In this document: positions 9,965-21,700 of the stretch, piece by piece
Position numbering within the stretch: position 1 is the first letter of the stretch
How the letters are laid out: every line of letters starts with the position of its first letter
Assembly (NCBI GenBank): GCA_029448655.1
Contig: JACCLO010000004.1
Location: 1,240,001 to 1,304,000 of the forward strand
Direction of reading: 5' to 3'
DNA: 64,000 nt
Source: Wolfiporia cocos
Taxonomy: Eukaryota; Basidiomycota; Agaricomycetes; Polyporales; Phaeolaceae
The notes under the pieces: model-generated
The model's input: the letters and a program-made list of their open reading frames with translations, nothing else
Told to the model about the DNA's origin: nothing
The model's database searches: none
Position numbers and translations under genes: made by a program

Positions 9965-10663
9965 TGACACAGACTAGACTGTGGGACTCACACTATAACC
10001 TAATAAGCGACTTGAAGGAGTTGCTGGAGGTTGGTGAGGAGGCTAGTGGGCGCAAGCAGAGATGATATGTAACTGTGCGAATGCAGAGAACAAATCTAAG
10101 GCTTATCCGCAGTGATAGCCCTACTTATATACATGCTTTGTTTGGTTACCGGTAAGGGAGCCAAACATGAAGGTGGTCTGTGCGCAGACATAACTAATAT
10201 GGTTAAGTCGTAAACTACAATAGACCATGTGCGCCGGTAATGGCCGCACCAGTAAGATCGTTTGTTTGGACCGTAGGTCCATGTTGTGGAAGTGGCTGTA
10301 GCTACGTTAGTAAGCCATGCATGTGATTCTTATATACCGGCATCGGGATATGAGTAATCATAAGGGCATTGGCATGTGATAACGAGCGGGCCGCTTATCC
10401 AATCGTACTGACATAGCCCGGTACCGGGATATGAGTAAAGCGCGTGACACCGAAGGTTAGTCCGCTGAGTCATTGACGCGTACAAGCGTGTTATGTACGT
10501 GTTGTTATGACAAGTGGACGTATACCGCGTTGTGTACGTGTTGTTTGGTTGCGTGTACGTGTAGACGGGCGCTTAGCAGCGTAAATGTCTACAAGGTCGT
10601 AGAAATACCAGATAAATAGGTAAAAATACGGGAAAAATAGTGGCATGTCCCAAATCTGTGACA
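9965..10663 (-). repeat. 5' LTR of element B
   Basis: 699-bp LTR containing the promoter. In element sense a TATATAA box (plus-strand 10125-10131) is followed 34 nt later by the predicted transcript start AGATTTGTTCT (10097 down to 10087). It has the same length and, as far as I can read, the same sequence as the 3' LTR. Confidence 0.96.
10087..10131 (-). promoter_or_regulatory. Core promoter of element B (TATA box to predicted start)
   Basis: TATATAA on the minus strand at 10131-10125 lies 34 nt before the A at 10097 that begins the 11-nt self-primer. The spacing is that of a Pol II TATA promoter, and the agreement with the primer complement fixes the predicted +1. Confidence 0.75.
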
Positions 10664-11185
10664 ACCTCCCCCTCCAGGAACTCCTCCTCCTCCAGGCGCT
10701 CCTGCTCCGGTGGGGTTTGGTCCACTAGTATTTCCAGGTAGCGGATTATTAGCCAGCGGAGGGATATTGGCCATTCCCCCTGCACCCTGGCTCATGCCGC
10801 TGCTTCCCGAAACAGCACTTCTGCCCACGGTTGTACTTCCCATACCCATACTTCCTCTGGTGGGGATGGGGTTCACTGTCTGTCCTCCGAGTTGTCCATC
10901 GCCTGTTCAAGATATGGTGATGGTCGGTGTCATTAAGTCTGCAACGGTTCCGAAGCGTTTGAAAGTGGCGTGTGTCTGCTCCCAGGGATCGTTCGAGGAT
11001 GGGGGTAGTTGTACCCACGAGGGAACAAGTTTATCTGGAGCCGGGATGGTGAGATATCCACCTTTCGTGAAGAATCCTGCAGGGGGATCTCTCCACTCGT
11101 GCTTCTCTTCGTAGTAGATGCGTCTGTATATTTCGGGGAGCAGGTGGATCAACCGGTTCGGGAGATCCGGGTCAAAGCGTTGCAT
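10664..11185 (-). pseudogene. Ty3 element A1, gag N-terminal piece
   Basis: Start of the A1 gag gene, separated from 1-680 by element B. It begins at ATG 11185 (MQRFDPDLPNRL) and matches A2 63121-63642. An in-frame TGA at 10907-10909 is shared with A2 (63364-63366) and replaces a probable CGA arginine codon. 10664-10668 is the right copy of the ACCTC target duplication. Confidence 0.9.
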
Positions 11186-11217
11186 GAACTTGCACTTTGA
11201 TAAGTGAGTCTGTTAAG

Positions 11218-11228
11218 AGCTCGACCTT
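11218..11228 (-). promoter_or_regulatory. Self-priming primer-binding site of element A1
   Basis: In element sense the 5' LTR is followed by G and then AAGGTCGAGCT, as in A2. The matching segment in the A1 LTR now reads with one CpG-type change (AAGGTCAAGCT on the plus strand), so the primer pairing of A1 is damaged. Confidence 0.75.
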
Positions 11229-11229
11229 C

Positions 11230-11765
11230 TGTTACGGATCGAATATCCGTTCAGCTGAAATAACTAAGTCAAGTTACTCAGCGTATCGAGTAGCGCACTA
11301 CTCGTCGGACTCAGCAGAGTCGAGCGTCGATATACTAGCTGCGGGCTTAATTGATCAAGCCTTTGAGAACGAGTATAGGATCCTTGTAATTCAACAAGGT
11401 CAAGCTGAGGAACTCGACCAGTATTTACAGCAGAGTCTTTATACTATGTTTCTGTAACCGGGGTCATATTGTCCTTGGTACTGCTACCATTAAGTCCATA
11501 AGGTTAGTACGCTACGATAACTAAGCTGAAACGCTGCGGTTGAGCGCAACAGTGGGTGAAACGCAGAAGCACGGTGGTTAGACACCAGATATATGCTAGA
11601 ACCTGATACGCTACGGGACTATGGGCATAGGGCTGTTGTACATGAAACGAGGGTCGCTGGTTGAGCAGAGAACCCTGAAAATAAACGCACGGCGACACGG
11701 TTGAACGCTAAGTCCTCTTCTCCAGTGAGGCATCGAAGATATGCAAAATTGTACCGACTGTAACA
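11230..11765 (-). repeat. 5' LTR of element A1
   Basis: 536-bp LTR (TGTTACAG...GTAACA in element sense), colinear with 56310-56845 and with the partial LTR at 63687-64000. It is followed by TGCAC (11766-11770), which equals the 5 bases that precede the left LTR of A2 (56305-56309). Confidence 0.93.
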
Positions 11766-13865
11766 TGCACCCCCACGTTACAGTCACTCCCTGTCATGAT
11801 AGTAGTTACAGTTATGCTTATGTACTCTCTTACCTCAGCTGTTAGGGCGGTGCTGCACACAGGCCAGCACTTAAGGGTAGACATGTCATGTCCGCCTGTA
11901 CATACTTAAAGGGTAGAGAGATGGGGCTTACTCCCCATCTCTAAGATTCTTGATGTCAGGGAATAGCCCCTTTCTCACCACCTCATCTGTGTGTGTGCCA
12001 GCCTGCCTGGGACTCTCCCTCTCTCACCTTGCTCGTCTGGGTGGTACCTTAGCCAAGGGCCTTGCTTGCACACCTGTCAGCCTTAGGATGCATGCTGATG
12101 CACTGGCATTAGAGGATTGCCCCCGGCCTTTGGGCCGGTCCCACAGACTGGTGAGTCTGTATCATGCAATCTCCACATCAGTGCAGGCCCAGCAAGCCGA
12201 GCTCCATACTAAGCAGGAAGAGCAGGCAGAAAATGTACCTCATTATGAGAACCTGCAGGGGTAAACGATTTGAGCTCGCAAAATCACACCAGCATGTTCT
12301 GGAGTGACTGGTACATTATGTACCTGTATGTCAGGGATGATATGGGTCAATATATGCACATTATCAGAGCAGAAATGAGCCTGTTACTGGAAGAAGAGCA
12401 GCTTGTAGTCAGCCTCCAGTCCCTGGCCATATGCCAAAGCTGTGTGCAGTGCAGACTTTGTGATCGCTGAAAGAGAGGCAACGGCGGCGGACCTGTGTGC
12501 GCCGGTCGGCGTGTCTCTCGGCATGAATGGTGACAGGGCCTCCGGTGATGGGTTTTCCACATCCGTCGTGCCCTCTCCATCCAGCTCAGGCACCACACCA
12601 TCTGCCCCTATCTCAGTGCCCATGGCACTGTGCGCCACATCCTTCTCCGTGTCCTTCACACGCCGGAGCACCGCACTCACGGGCAGGACGAGCTCAACGA
12701 ACTTGCAGCAGTGCAGCCGGAAGAGCAGGATCCCCTCCTGCACCTCAGCAGTGCTCGGATAGTGCATGTGCAGGCCCTCAAGCACTCTGTCGATGTTGCC
12801 TGCACACACAGCATTCAGGATGGACAGCCATGTCTGCAGGTTGTGCATCTCCAAAGCCTGTGGCACATCCAATGGTCAACATCAGGGAGGAGGACAGTGC
12901 ATATATGCACATATCAAGGGAGCAGACATGACAGTCATGCACCAGAGATTGGGAAGTGAGGGTGAATAGTACCCATGCAGGTGCTTTCAGCATTTGGCAT
13001 CTGTCATGGCAAGTATTCCCGTTATCATAATGGCAGTAGAATAAAGCAGGACTTGGTAGGGTGTGCAGAGGAAGAAACCAATAGAAGAGCTGCGCATACA
13101 GCAAGCAAGCAAGGTCGCATGTGAAGACCGCAACCTCCACTTCACAAGGGCAGGAAAACGTGGGCAGGGAGGTGCCAGCAGGAGCAGGGGTTGGTGAGCA
13201 AGAGGACGTACCTGCTTGCATATCACCGTGAATGAAGGCATCAACAGGCACACATGAACTGCAGACCATGGAGCAAGTGAGGACCTCGTGTCAGCAGAGG
13301 TGTCATGTAAGGTGCGGGAGAGGCTGGTGCTGTATTGGAGGCGGACGGTGCGCTTGTGAAGAGCGAAGGTCCAGCAATGGACATTGAGGGAGAGAAGGTC
13401 AAACACGTCGACAGCTTCGAGAGCTTTATAGTACTTGACTCCAACTTTCAAGAGCCAACTGAAAGAATGACAGATTACATATACACCGTACAGTATGACA
13501 AAGGATGTTGCCCGATCAAGTAAGAGACTTACTAAATTGGATGGGAGGCATGTCAACACTGTGGGCGCATGTCCAGACCCCACCCTGCGGTGGCCCTTTT
13601 GTTTTACGTGGATTCATTTATCTAGGCTTACGAAGGTTACAATGTAACCAACAATTAATGTAGACATATGGTTCTATCTTGTGAGCTCACTGACAAAAGC
13701 ACATATTGTAATCGATATTCTCATTCTCATACTGCCGCCCTGTCAGTTATACTTGTTCGATTCAATGTGTCACTGCATGCAGGGTGCATAGCCATGGTGA
13801 GAGGGGGCAATGACAAGTAGGTACAATTCATAAGGGCATAAGTACTTGGTCGTCTGCTCAATGGT
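11766..13865. other. Unassigned 2.1-kb stretch
   Basis: No gene, tRNA or element that I recognise. Open frames occur on both strands around 12.4-13.6 kb. The longest, 12384-12872 minus (162 codons, containing LEMHNLQTWLSILNAVCAG), has a protein-like composition and a possible splice acceptor at its 5' side. No family is recognisable and the other strand is equally open, so I do not call it a gene. Confidence 0.4.
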
Positions 13866-14045
13866 CCTGCAATGAATGTGTCTGTCCTGTTTGATCCTGC
13901 GATTAATATATCAGTCATGTTTAATTTTGCAATTAGTATGTCCATCCTTGTTAATCCTGCAATGAGTAGGTCCATCCTGCTTGATCCTGCAATTAACACG
14001 CCCATCCTCTATGATCCTACAAACAGTATCCCAGTCTTCTTTATC
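13866..14045. repeat. 30-bp minisatellite, six units
   Basis: Six diverged head-to-tail units of 30 bp with consensus near CCTGCAATTAATATGTCCAT followed by CCTGTTTGAT. Because 30 is a multiple of three and no unit has a stop in the relevant frames, it reads as a 10-residue repeat on both strands (plus strand: DPAINISVMF-like). No surrounding gene was identified. Confidence 0.9.
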
Positions 14046-14162
14046 CATTCACTGTAGGTGTCATTCTTGTGTAGTCCACACAATGCTCCACACGTCATAT
14101 TTTCTCATATCTACGTATATCTGCTCGACAGGTATTTATAACAGTTGACAGACCATATATGA

Positions 14163-14330
14163 GATTAGATAATGCCCCTGGTGTCTGGGTCTTTATGCAG
14201 CCCATGGCCAGCTGTGGTCCTGTGTTTTTCACAATGTTATCAACCAATGCATTATGTTTGCATTTGATCACTTAAAAAAATGATACCAACATGTTTCTGA
14301 CAAAGTCATTAGATAATGCCCCCGGTGTCC
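14163..14330. repeat. Directly repeated ~21-bp motif, also found at 55.25 kb
   Basis: ATTAGATAATGCCCCTGGTG occurs near 14163 and, with one change, near 14308, about 144 bp apart. The ~50 bp from 14276 to 14325, including AATGATACCAACATGTTTC, recur in opposite orientation at 55242-55292. These are probably ends of an old DNA transposon family. Confidence 0.6.
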
Positions 14331-14729
14331 CAGTATATGGGGAAAAAACTTGGTATATTGGGGTATGAATGCTACCTACCAAATTCTACTCTGATAGCTT
14401 TGGGTATTGTATGGTAGCTACTGCTAGGTTGCCGGGCGCTTGAAATCATAGCCAACACTATCAACTGTTCGGTTTTGTATCAGATCATACCTGTTATCTT
14501 TTGATAGGCCCTGATAGGGGGTTTTCTCACTGGGCATAACAGCTGGGATACTGTTACAGTCGCACGTGGAACCACCCACGTGCTATGCAAGGCATTTAGC
14601 CCCCTTCGCTAAAAGGGCGTAATCTCGCGGTCAGGCGAGACTGTGGTTCCAGGTATATATACACATCCCCTGTTGCCTAATTGGGTACTGGTTTCGCACG
14701 CTTACCACTTCCCGTGGGCTCAGCCGTGT

Positions 14730-16360
14730 TAGACCTGTAACAGATACCACTACGCACACGAATGGCAGAGCTTGGGGGGCATATTGGTGACAGCTATAGT
14801 GAAATGTAGGATGCTCTGGAAGGGTCAGCGGTAACCTTTTCAGTTGCACAGGAGAAGAAAGGTTGAGTATTGGAGATGTATTATAGAAAAACAATGACAA
14901 CGTATGCTGAACTGTGTGGCTCACCTTCCAGATAACAACTGCCAAGTCGACCATGCAATTGCCATGGGATCAGACGCAGAGGCCAGAGTTAGGTGTAGAG
15001 AAAAGGACGTCGCAGAACTCATGAGCACCAGAATGCACTTGGCTTGAGCAAAGGGACCTCGTCGCTCGTTGCAAACGCATGAAGAAGTAAGTACAGGCTC
15101 CGTGACTCGATCACTACCTACAGGTGCCTAGCACACTTGCCGGCACTTGTCCGAATGCCATGCACAGACTTCAACATTAGGGAAATATCATGCTGTAGAG
15201 CCACATGAACTTTTCACAGCAGGTGATGCAAAGACGATGTGGGGGAACGTGCTCATTCCGCATCCAGTTGTGCTATCGTTCTTATGAGAAGGAGAATTAT
15301 CTATACAGATGGCACAAGGTGTGAAAGTTGCATGCTCTTGAGTTTGAGGGGGGGCGTAGGACGTTGCAGATTGATTGTGGATGAGCGCCTAGAGTGGAAT
15401 CCGTCTGAGGCGAGCGGCCAGCCGGGTGGACCAGCAAGCGCATAAGGTAGGGGACACTAGGAATGGGCACATTTACATAATCCGATCATGTGATATTTCC
15501 CATGGTCAAATCCTGAGGATTCTCCGTCACTGTATGGTGATGTATTTCCAGAAGACATAGGATACGTGTAGCATGATTCAAATACAGTTTCTGTACTGCA
15601 ATAATGCAGTTTAAAGCTAATTAAAAGGTGCTATTGCTGTCTGCGTATGTCACTGAAGTTTACATGTAAGTGCCCATCCCGGTCTGGGAACCAGGATGTT
15701 TAGACTTGCCTGATTTGTACCATCACGTGATATAACCCTAAGCTAGGTGTGGCCAAATCCCAGTGCTTGCGGAATCAAAAATGCGCCAGGAGCCTCAAAA
15801 TGTGCAGAAAAAGTCAGAACTAAAATTTTCACTTTTTTGGAAATTGCTTGGTCAATTCTCAACATCTCAAGATTTTGCTCAATAGGATTGAAGGAGGACA
15901 TCCTTTCCCATCATTCCTATTGAGAAAATGTTGCCCGTGGTCAATGTTATTAGGGTGGTTGGTATCGGTAGCGCCTTGATTATGTAAGGGGTGCCCGTTC
16001 CTGGCATCCTCTACCTTAGTAGAGTAGCGAGAGAAGCACTCTGAGACGGGGCCATATTTTGGCGCTTCAGCACGCAGCCAGCCAAACTATCGTGGATGAC
16101 ACGGAATGAGTGCGGGCGCTCCGGAGGTGCCACAATCAGCGCGATCAATCCCAATCTCAATCGCCAATAGCGTCACTTCCTGTGTCAGCTGCAGAACTCC
16201 TGCACTTCTATGAGATCCAAGGCTTCCTGACAAGAGCAGGTCATCTTCGCCAATGCTTGGCACTGCATCCCGAGCTAATATAGTAGTATGTATATAAGCC
16301 GCGATTGATGCATGATGCGCCCCCGTCCGAACTCTGTGTATGCACATCTGTCAGCCGTGA
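14730..16360. repeat. Dispersed segment, copy 1 (interrupted by a MITE and by element D)
   Basis: This stretch aligns patchily with 38060-39060 and, at its right end, with 40535-40960. Shared blocks include the region around 14755-14800, 15190-15440 and 16019-16355. The MITE at 15445-16016 and element D at 16361 are both absent from the other copies, which serve as empty sites. The alignment resumes after D at 34229 and continues to about 34330. No protein-coding content is evident. Confidence 0.7.
15445..16016. mobile_element. Non-autonomous TIR element (MITE), 572 bp, TA target duplication
   Basis: The ends are imperfect terminal inverted repeats of about 38 bp. The left begins AGGTAGGGGACACTAGGAAT and the right, reverse-complemented, begins AGGTAGAGGATGCCAGGAAC; both continue to TTACATAATC. 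TA flanks both sides (15443-15444, 16017-16018). No transposase frame is present. TA duplication suggests Tc1/mariner-type mobilisation (inference). Confidence 0.8.
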
Positions 16361-16731
16361 TGTCACAAGCCGATTTTCTTTAACTAGCTTGCGACTAGGG
16401 ACAACCCTTATCTTATCTAAGCGCCCGCCTATGCATCACGTGCAGGGACCCCGAACACCCCACACGTGCTTACACAGACCCCGGACACCCTTGTTGTGGC
16501 TCTACACCTACGATAGGGTTTACCATACTCTAAACGGTCTATCAGCTTACGTAATACTGTACAGTAGCCAAACATGTACAAACAGCCTACGAGCATATAT
16601 ACCAGCCAGACGAGCAGGGAGCACCCCAGACTCGTCTTGGCCTTTGTTGCCTTGAGTAGCCTCAGACTAGGAATACGCTTTCACGCGAGTAATATTCCCC
16701 TGAGTAGTTGCTTGAGAATACGCTTGTGTCA
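16361..16731 (+). repeat. 5' LTR of element D
   Basis: 371-bp LTR, TGTCACAAG...GTGTCA. It contains TATATA at 16596-16601 and the predicted transcript start AGACTCGTCTT at 16628-16638. It is about 98% identical to 33853-34223. Confidence 0.95.
16596..16638 (+). promoter_or_regulatory. Core promoter and self-primer segment of element D
   Basis: TATATA at 16596 lies 32 nt before the A at 16628 that starts AGACTCGTCTT. The same TATA-start arrangement is kept in the solo LTR at 42662-43034 and in the LTR remnant at 42290. Confidence 0.75.
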
Positions 16732-16732
16732 T

Positions 16733-16743
16733 AAGACGAGTCT
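16733..16743 (+). promoter_or_regulatory. Self-priming primer-binding site of element D
   Basis: AAGACGAGTCT starts one base after the 5' LTR and is the perfect 11-nt reverse complement of 16628-16638. This is a Tf1-type arrangement. Confidence 0.85.
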
Positions 16744-17494
16744 CCACCCCGATCTGAGTTCATTCCAGATCAACCCCGGCGCACTAGGGGTAAAGTGCAT
16801 TGTTTCTTCGCCCTCGAGTTGACTTCGGTCAATTCGGGTGTTAAAACTCTTATCCTCCCGTATCCCAGGGACAAGGGACAGGGTTCTGGGGGAATACACT
16901 TGTGAACAGCGTGTAGGGGACCTCTCCTACCGTTGCTTCTAAGCTACTGGGCCACCGTCGTGCAACGCGGCGTAAAGGCTTTGGGTTACATCCCCACCGT
17001 AGTAGTTGTGTACCCGACGCAAAATAATCAAAGGCGTTAAGGGGCCCTACGGCAGATTACAGAGGCACTGGGCACCTACTTACGCGCATTACCGCGCCGA
17101 CTATACGGGCATTACCGACCCCCCCGTTACTATACAACCCAGCGCCCCACCAGGTGGCTGAAGAGGCGTGACACAGCCTGTCCATACGGCCACTTGGCCC
17201 AAATACGATAGTTTTTAGACCCTCCATCCCAAGGGTTTAGATCCCGTGCCCCCGGTATCCCAAATTAGCTTCGGGGCTGGACGAGGTTTCGGAGGCAGAG
17301 ATTACTTGCCGGCCTTGGGCTGAAAACCCCTTGGCGTTTCTTGGCGCACCTCCGAAAAGAGGTGGTCTCTGAATAGAGTGGAAAGACAGTTTATAGTTAC
17401 CACCCCGATCGCAGCTATAGGCTGATCCACAGTGGGCGGCTAGCGCTGTTTTTCGCGACTCTACATTCCGTACATACACTTTCGTTACGCTACA
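16744..17494 (+). other. Untranslated leader of element D
   Basis: About 750 bp between the primer-binding site and the gag ATG. There is no ORF0-like gene here, unlike elements B and C. Confidence 0.6.
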
Positions 17495-18073
17495 ATGGCC
17501 GCTCCTCATAACCTCGACTACATCCGCAACCGGCGGCCCGACCCCCTAACCCCAACTGGCGTCCCACTGCCCGGCTCCGTCGCCGGCACCAACAACCCGT
17601 TTCACCCAGGGCAGTGGGTGAACTACCAGATGCACGGTCTCCCAGACGACTTCGCGCTCCTATCGGTGGCGGATAGCATCCACGCCCCCCGACCAAATAT
17701 CGAAGTCGCCCCGGTACACACAGAGACCATTGGAGGGCAAATCCCCGCTCGCTCGCTGGTCTTAGGGGGATCGGTCGAAGACCAAGGTCCCGGCATCAAA
17801 CAGCTGGAAGAGGCGTTCCAGCTGGCAAGGGAACAATCCAACACCATCCGAGGGGCGAGTCCCTTAGCCCACATCGACTCCCCCCTGGCTATGCAATGGG
17901 CGTTCCCGCCCAACCCAACCTCGGCGGACTTCGGTTTTCGATGTCAAACGGTAGCAGCGACAATGGTTCAGACCGGTGTGTGGAACGCCGACATGGGAGC
18001 AAGGTTCCTGCGGGAGGCACAATGCCTCCAAGCAGATGCTCTTGCAGCCGGAGATGCGGCTTCACTACACAGC
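17495..18073 (+). pseudogene. gag: Gag of element D, N-terminal piece
   Basis: The first 193 codons of D's Gag, beginning MAAPHNLDYIRN at ATG 17495. The frame ends at the first LTR bases of element C, which supply a TAA at 18074-18076. ACAGC at 18069-18073 is the target duplication of C. Counting from 27741, after the second ACAGC, the reading frame continues in phase. The uninterrupted gene would be about 809 codons up to the TGA at 29589. No family domain is visible in this N-terminal part. Confidence 0.88.
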
Positions 18074-18692
18074 TAACACAAGATAACACTTACTTGATAT
18101 GTTCTTGGTAGTTGCTGGTTAGGCAAGGGATAAGCAGGTGTTAAGCAGGATACGTTGAGTGGTTAACTCGTAGTATGAATGCAATGAATAGAACTGAGGC
18201 AATAGCGCTCAGCAAGTCCAGTATATATACATGATAAATAAGACCCCTAACAGTCTTATTAGATAATACTAATGTCCGTATTCGTATGTACAAGTCCCCA
18301 GGTACCTAAGTACTTAGTAATATACGATAAATACATATGCCGATCAAAACTGGGATATAGAAAGGCGGCGTAGGCCGCACGAATGGCGTTTTGCGCTCTT
18401 GTCATTACAAAGACGGGGCGTGACCAAAGCCCGGTCCGCTGACGTTTATACGCTGACTGCTTCCGGACGGAACGTCCGATTGGCTGGAACTAGACATGTG
18501 ACTGATGGTAACTACTAGTGATAAGATAAGACCGTCGTTACGGGAGATAACGCGGCCATCATTCGGCACGTATGTAACCGTTAACTTATGAACCAGATAA
18601 GCTAGTTATTGGTCTAGAAAGTCGTAGATAATTCGTAGAATTGCCGGAAAAATAGTAAGAAATATAGGGAAACTAGGAGAATTCTTGTGACA
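18074..18692 (-). repeat. 3' LTR of element C
   Basis: 619-bp LTR, about 99.5% identical to 27117-27735. In element sense it begins TGTCACAAG and ends TTGTGTTA. Confidence 0.96.
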
Positions 18693-18706
18693 TTACCCCC
18701 CCCTTA
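18693..18706 (-). promoter_or_regulatory. Polypurine tract of element C
   Basis: In element sense this reads AAGGGGGGGGTAA with flanking bases, directly before the 3' LTR. Confidence 0.85.
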
Positions 18707-18782
18707 GATTTCAACGACCACGTTGAGAGTAGAAATGGTGCTAGAGCCCATTGAAGGGTTAGACTTTACGATTTTTCCACTT

Positions 18783-21700
18783 TTATCGTCCTGTCGATCC
18801 AAAACCTTGTGTAATGCGCTTGGTTGGCTTGTTGAACTGCTCGTTGTAGGGCCCACTTCCATGTAGGTGAGGTCGAATTTCTCTTTCGAACTTCTCCTTG
18901 GTCATGGATTCCTGTATTTCGGGCGTGATTGCTACTTCGCAGATTAGCTGAGCAATTCTGTCGCCTTTCTTTACTTGGTACGGGTCTCCAGTGAGGTTCA
19001 TCAACATGACAAAGACTTCTCCGCGGTAGTCATGGTCTATTACACCTGCAAGGACGTCGATGCCCTTTTTCGCAAGTCCAGACCTTGGCGCTATCCGACC
19101 GTATGTCCCATAAGGAACTTTGATACGAATATCTGTGGGGACCGAAGCGGACTTCCATGAATTAATTAGGATATCCTGCGCGGCGTATAGATCGTAGCCG
19201 ATCGCATCGGTTGTTCCCCTGGTCGGTAGTTTGCCATTGACTCTTACTTCGATTTCCATGTCTTCGTTGAACTCAACATCGGAATGTACCCATTGCCCTG
19301 TAAAGGGATCGCGCTTGTAGTACACTTTCGGTTGTGTAGGATCAACATCGTCTCGATATTGGGGCCAATCATCGGGCCAGACACACGTGTCTGAGTCCCA
19401 ATCTGGCGAGTCAGGGTCGAAGACGGCTATAGTCTGCCGTATTCCGCCGAGTCTGGTTGATCGGCGAAGGGGTTGATTTGGATCGGTACTAAGAGCCGAA
19501 TATTTTGCCTTGTACTCGTCCAGAATCTCCTTAGCGTTAGCCAGGTGTTCCTCGATTTCCCACGTATCCTCCGCAGGTCCGGTGCCTTTCCAATGGATAA
19601 GGTATTCCCACCGGCCGCGTCGGTTACGATGGTCGAGAATGGCTTCCACTTCCCATTCTTCCGGGTCTTCCATTTCCATTGGCCTGTCGGCCGCTGGAGG
19701 ATGACTTTTCTGACCTTCGATGGTTGATTCCTTGTACATAACTAGTTTTGAAGCGTGGAACACAGGGTGATAGGCCCTGTATTGTGCGTCCATGTACACC
19801 TTGAACGTTACCGGTCCCAATTTCTCCGTAATTCGGAATGGGCCGATGTAGCGAGGGGCTAGACTTCTTTCGGTGTCTTGCCAACTTCGCACGTCCACGA
19901 GTACTTTGTCGCCCACTTTGAAGGGGACAACTTGCTTCTTTTGGTCATAGTACCAGGACCATCTTTCGGCTGCAATTTTCATTGCCGCCTTAGCTTTCTC
20001 TTGTGCAGAGAACCGTGTGTTCGCAATTTCTACTAAGTCTTTGTTTCGACTTGGTTCGAAACTGCTTGGTCCTGCAATAGGATGACGACCTAATTCCACC
20101 AGGAATGGGGATTCCTTGGTAGTTTCGCTAGCTGCATTATTGTACGCAATTTTCGCTGTTGGCAGGAACTCCGACCAGTTATCTTTTTGGTACGTGTTTA
20201 TGTAGCACCGTAGATACTGTTCGAGTATTTGATTCACTCGTTCGGTTTGTCCATCTGCCTGTGGATGGTACGCAGTAGTCATCGACCTTTGAATCCCTAG
20301 CAGGGTGCACCATTCACCAAATAGTTTTGAGGCGAATTGTGTCCCTCTGTCCGATACTATCTGTTTCGGCAACCCATGTAAGGGATATACCTTTTGATAG
20401 AGTATCGTAGCTAGATCTTTTGTTGAGAAGGTATTTTCTATGGGGAAAAACCTTGCTCTTTTGGTCAATCGATCCACCACGACCATGATTGCGTCATGCA
20501 TTCCCGATGGGGGTAGCTGAGTAATCAGGTCTATTGTCACCACTTCCCACGGGCCTGACGGCACCGGTAGGGGTTGCAGGGGGCCGTACGGCTTCTGCGG
20601 GTGGTTCTTCATACGTTGGCATATGTCACATCCGTCTACGTATTTTTTGACGTAAACGAACATTCCGGGCCACCAATAGTTGCGGCTTAGCAATTCATAC
20701 GTTTTATAGCGTCCGAAATGCCCAGCTGACTTGTGATCGTGATGATACTCGACCACTTGCCGTCTGATATCCGCTGGTGTAGCTGGAACGTAGACTTTGC
20801 CTCTTCGGAGGAGTAACCCTCCTTCGTAGTTCCATTCTGATAGGTCTTTTTTGAATTCACGAGGGCCGGATGAGAGCAGCTCCTTGTAGTCTTTTGTGAC
20901 CTTGTCGTCTAGCAACGCTTTGCGAATCTCTCGGAGTATCGATTCATCTTCCGATTGTGGGGCAGCATGGGAGGTATCAAGAGCCATTGCCATGTACTCT
21001 TGCTCGAACCACTCAGGTTTCAGAAGAACCTGGTCGCGATTATCGAGATCCACCCCCTCCTCATGGTCTGGCCGCCTGGACAGAGGATCCGCGGTTAGCA
21101 TTGTTTTGCCAGGTTTGTGCTTCATTTGGAAGTTGAAGCGTGAGAGGTACAGTGCCCAACGGGCTTGTCGTCTCGTCAGTTTTTGCGCCGTTTTGAAATA
21201 GGTCAGGTTGAGATGATCCGACCATATCTCGAATTTTTCAGGGTGTCCCTCTAGGTAGTGTCGCCACTCCTCTAGAGCCCTGATGACAGCCAACATTTCC
21301 TTGTCGTAGATCTCGTAGTTCCTTTCTGGGGCACTTAGCGACTTGCTATAGTACGCCACGGGGTGGAATTTTTTATCCGTAGGATCTAACTGAGATAGTA
21401 CTGCTCCGGTAGCGAAGTCTGATGCATCTGTTTCTACGCGGAAAGGCTGATCGTGCGACGGAATTCGAAGCACGGGCGCTTTGGTAAATGCTTCCTTTAG
21501 GGTTTGGAAAGCATTTTCCTGCTCGGCGTCCCAATGCCAAGCTTCTGACTTTTTGGTCAGCATGGTGAGTGGTTTGGCTATTTTTGAGAAGCCTTCTATG
21601 AATCGCCTGTAGAAGTTGGCGAATCCAAGGAAAGCTTGAATCTCTTTGACCTTAGTAGGTCTGGGCCAGTCCTGAACTCCGGCGTACTTCTTCGGATCCA

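Larger units (their letters stand above)
681..10663 (-). mobile_element. Complete Ty3/Gypsy chromovirus B, nested in A1
   Basis: This 9983-bp LTR retrotransposon is read on the minus strand in the order 5' LTR, long leader, ORF0, gag, pol, 3' LTR. It is flanked by a perfect 5-bp duplication, ACCTC (676-680 and 10664-10668), and the A1 gag sequence resumes exactly after it. Its LTRs are both 699 bp and I see no difference between them. ORF0, gag and pol are all open. Identical LTRs plus intact genes suggest a very recent insertion and a possibly active element; activity itself is inference. Confidence 0.97.

Noticed and set aside
12384..12872. 162-codon minus-strand ORF as a host gene
   Set aside because: No recognisable family, the opposite strand is equally open over the same region, and no consistent exon set could be built.
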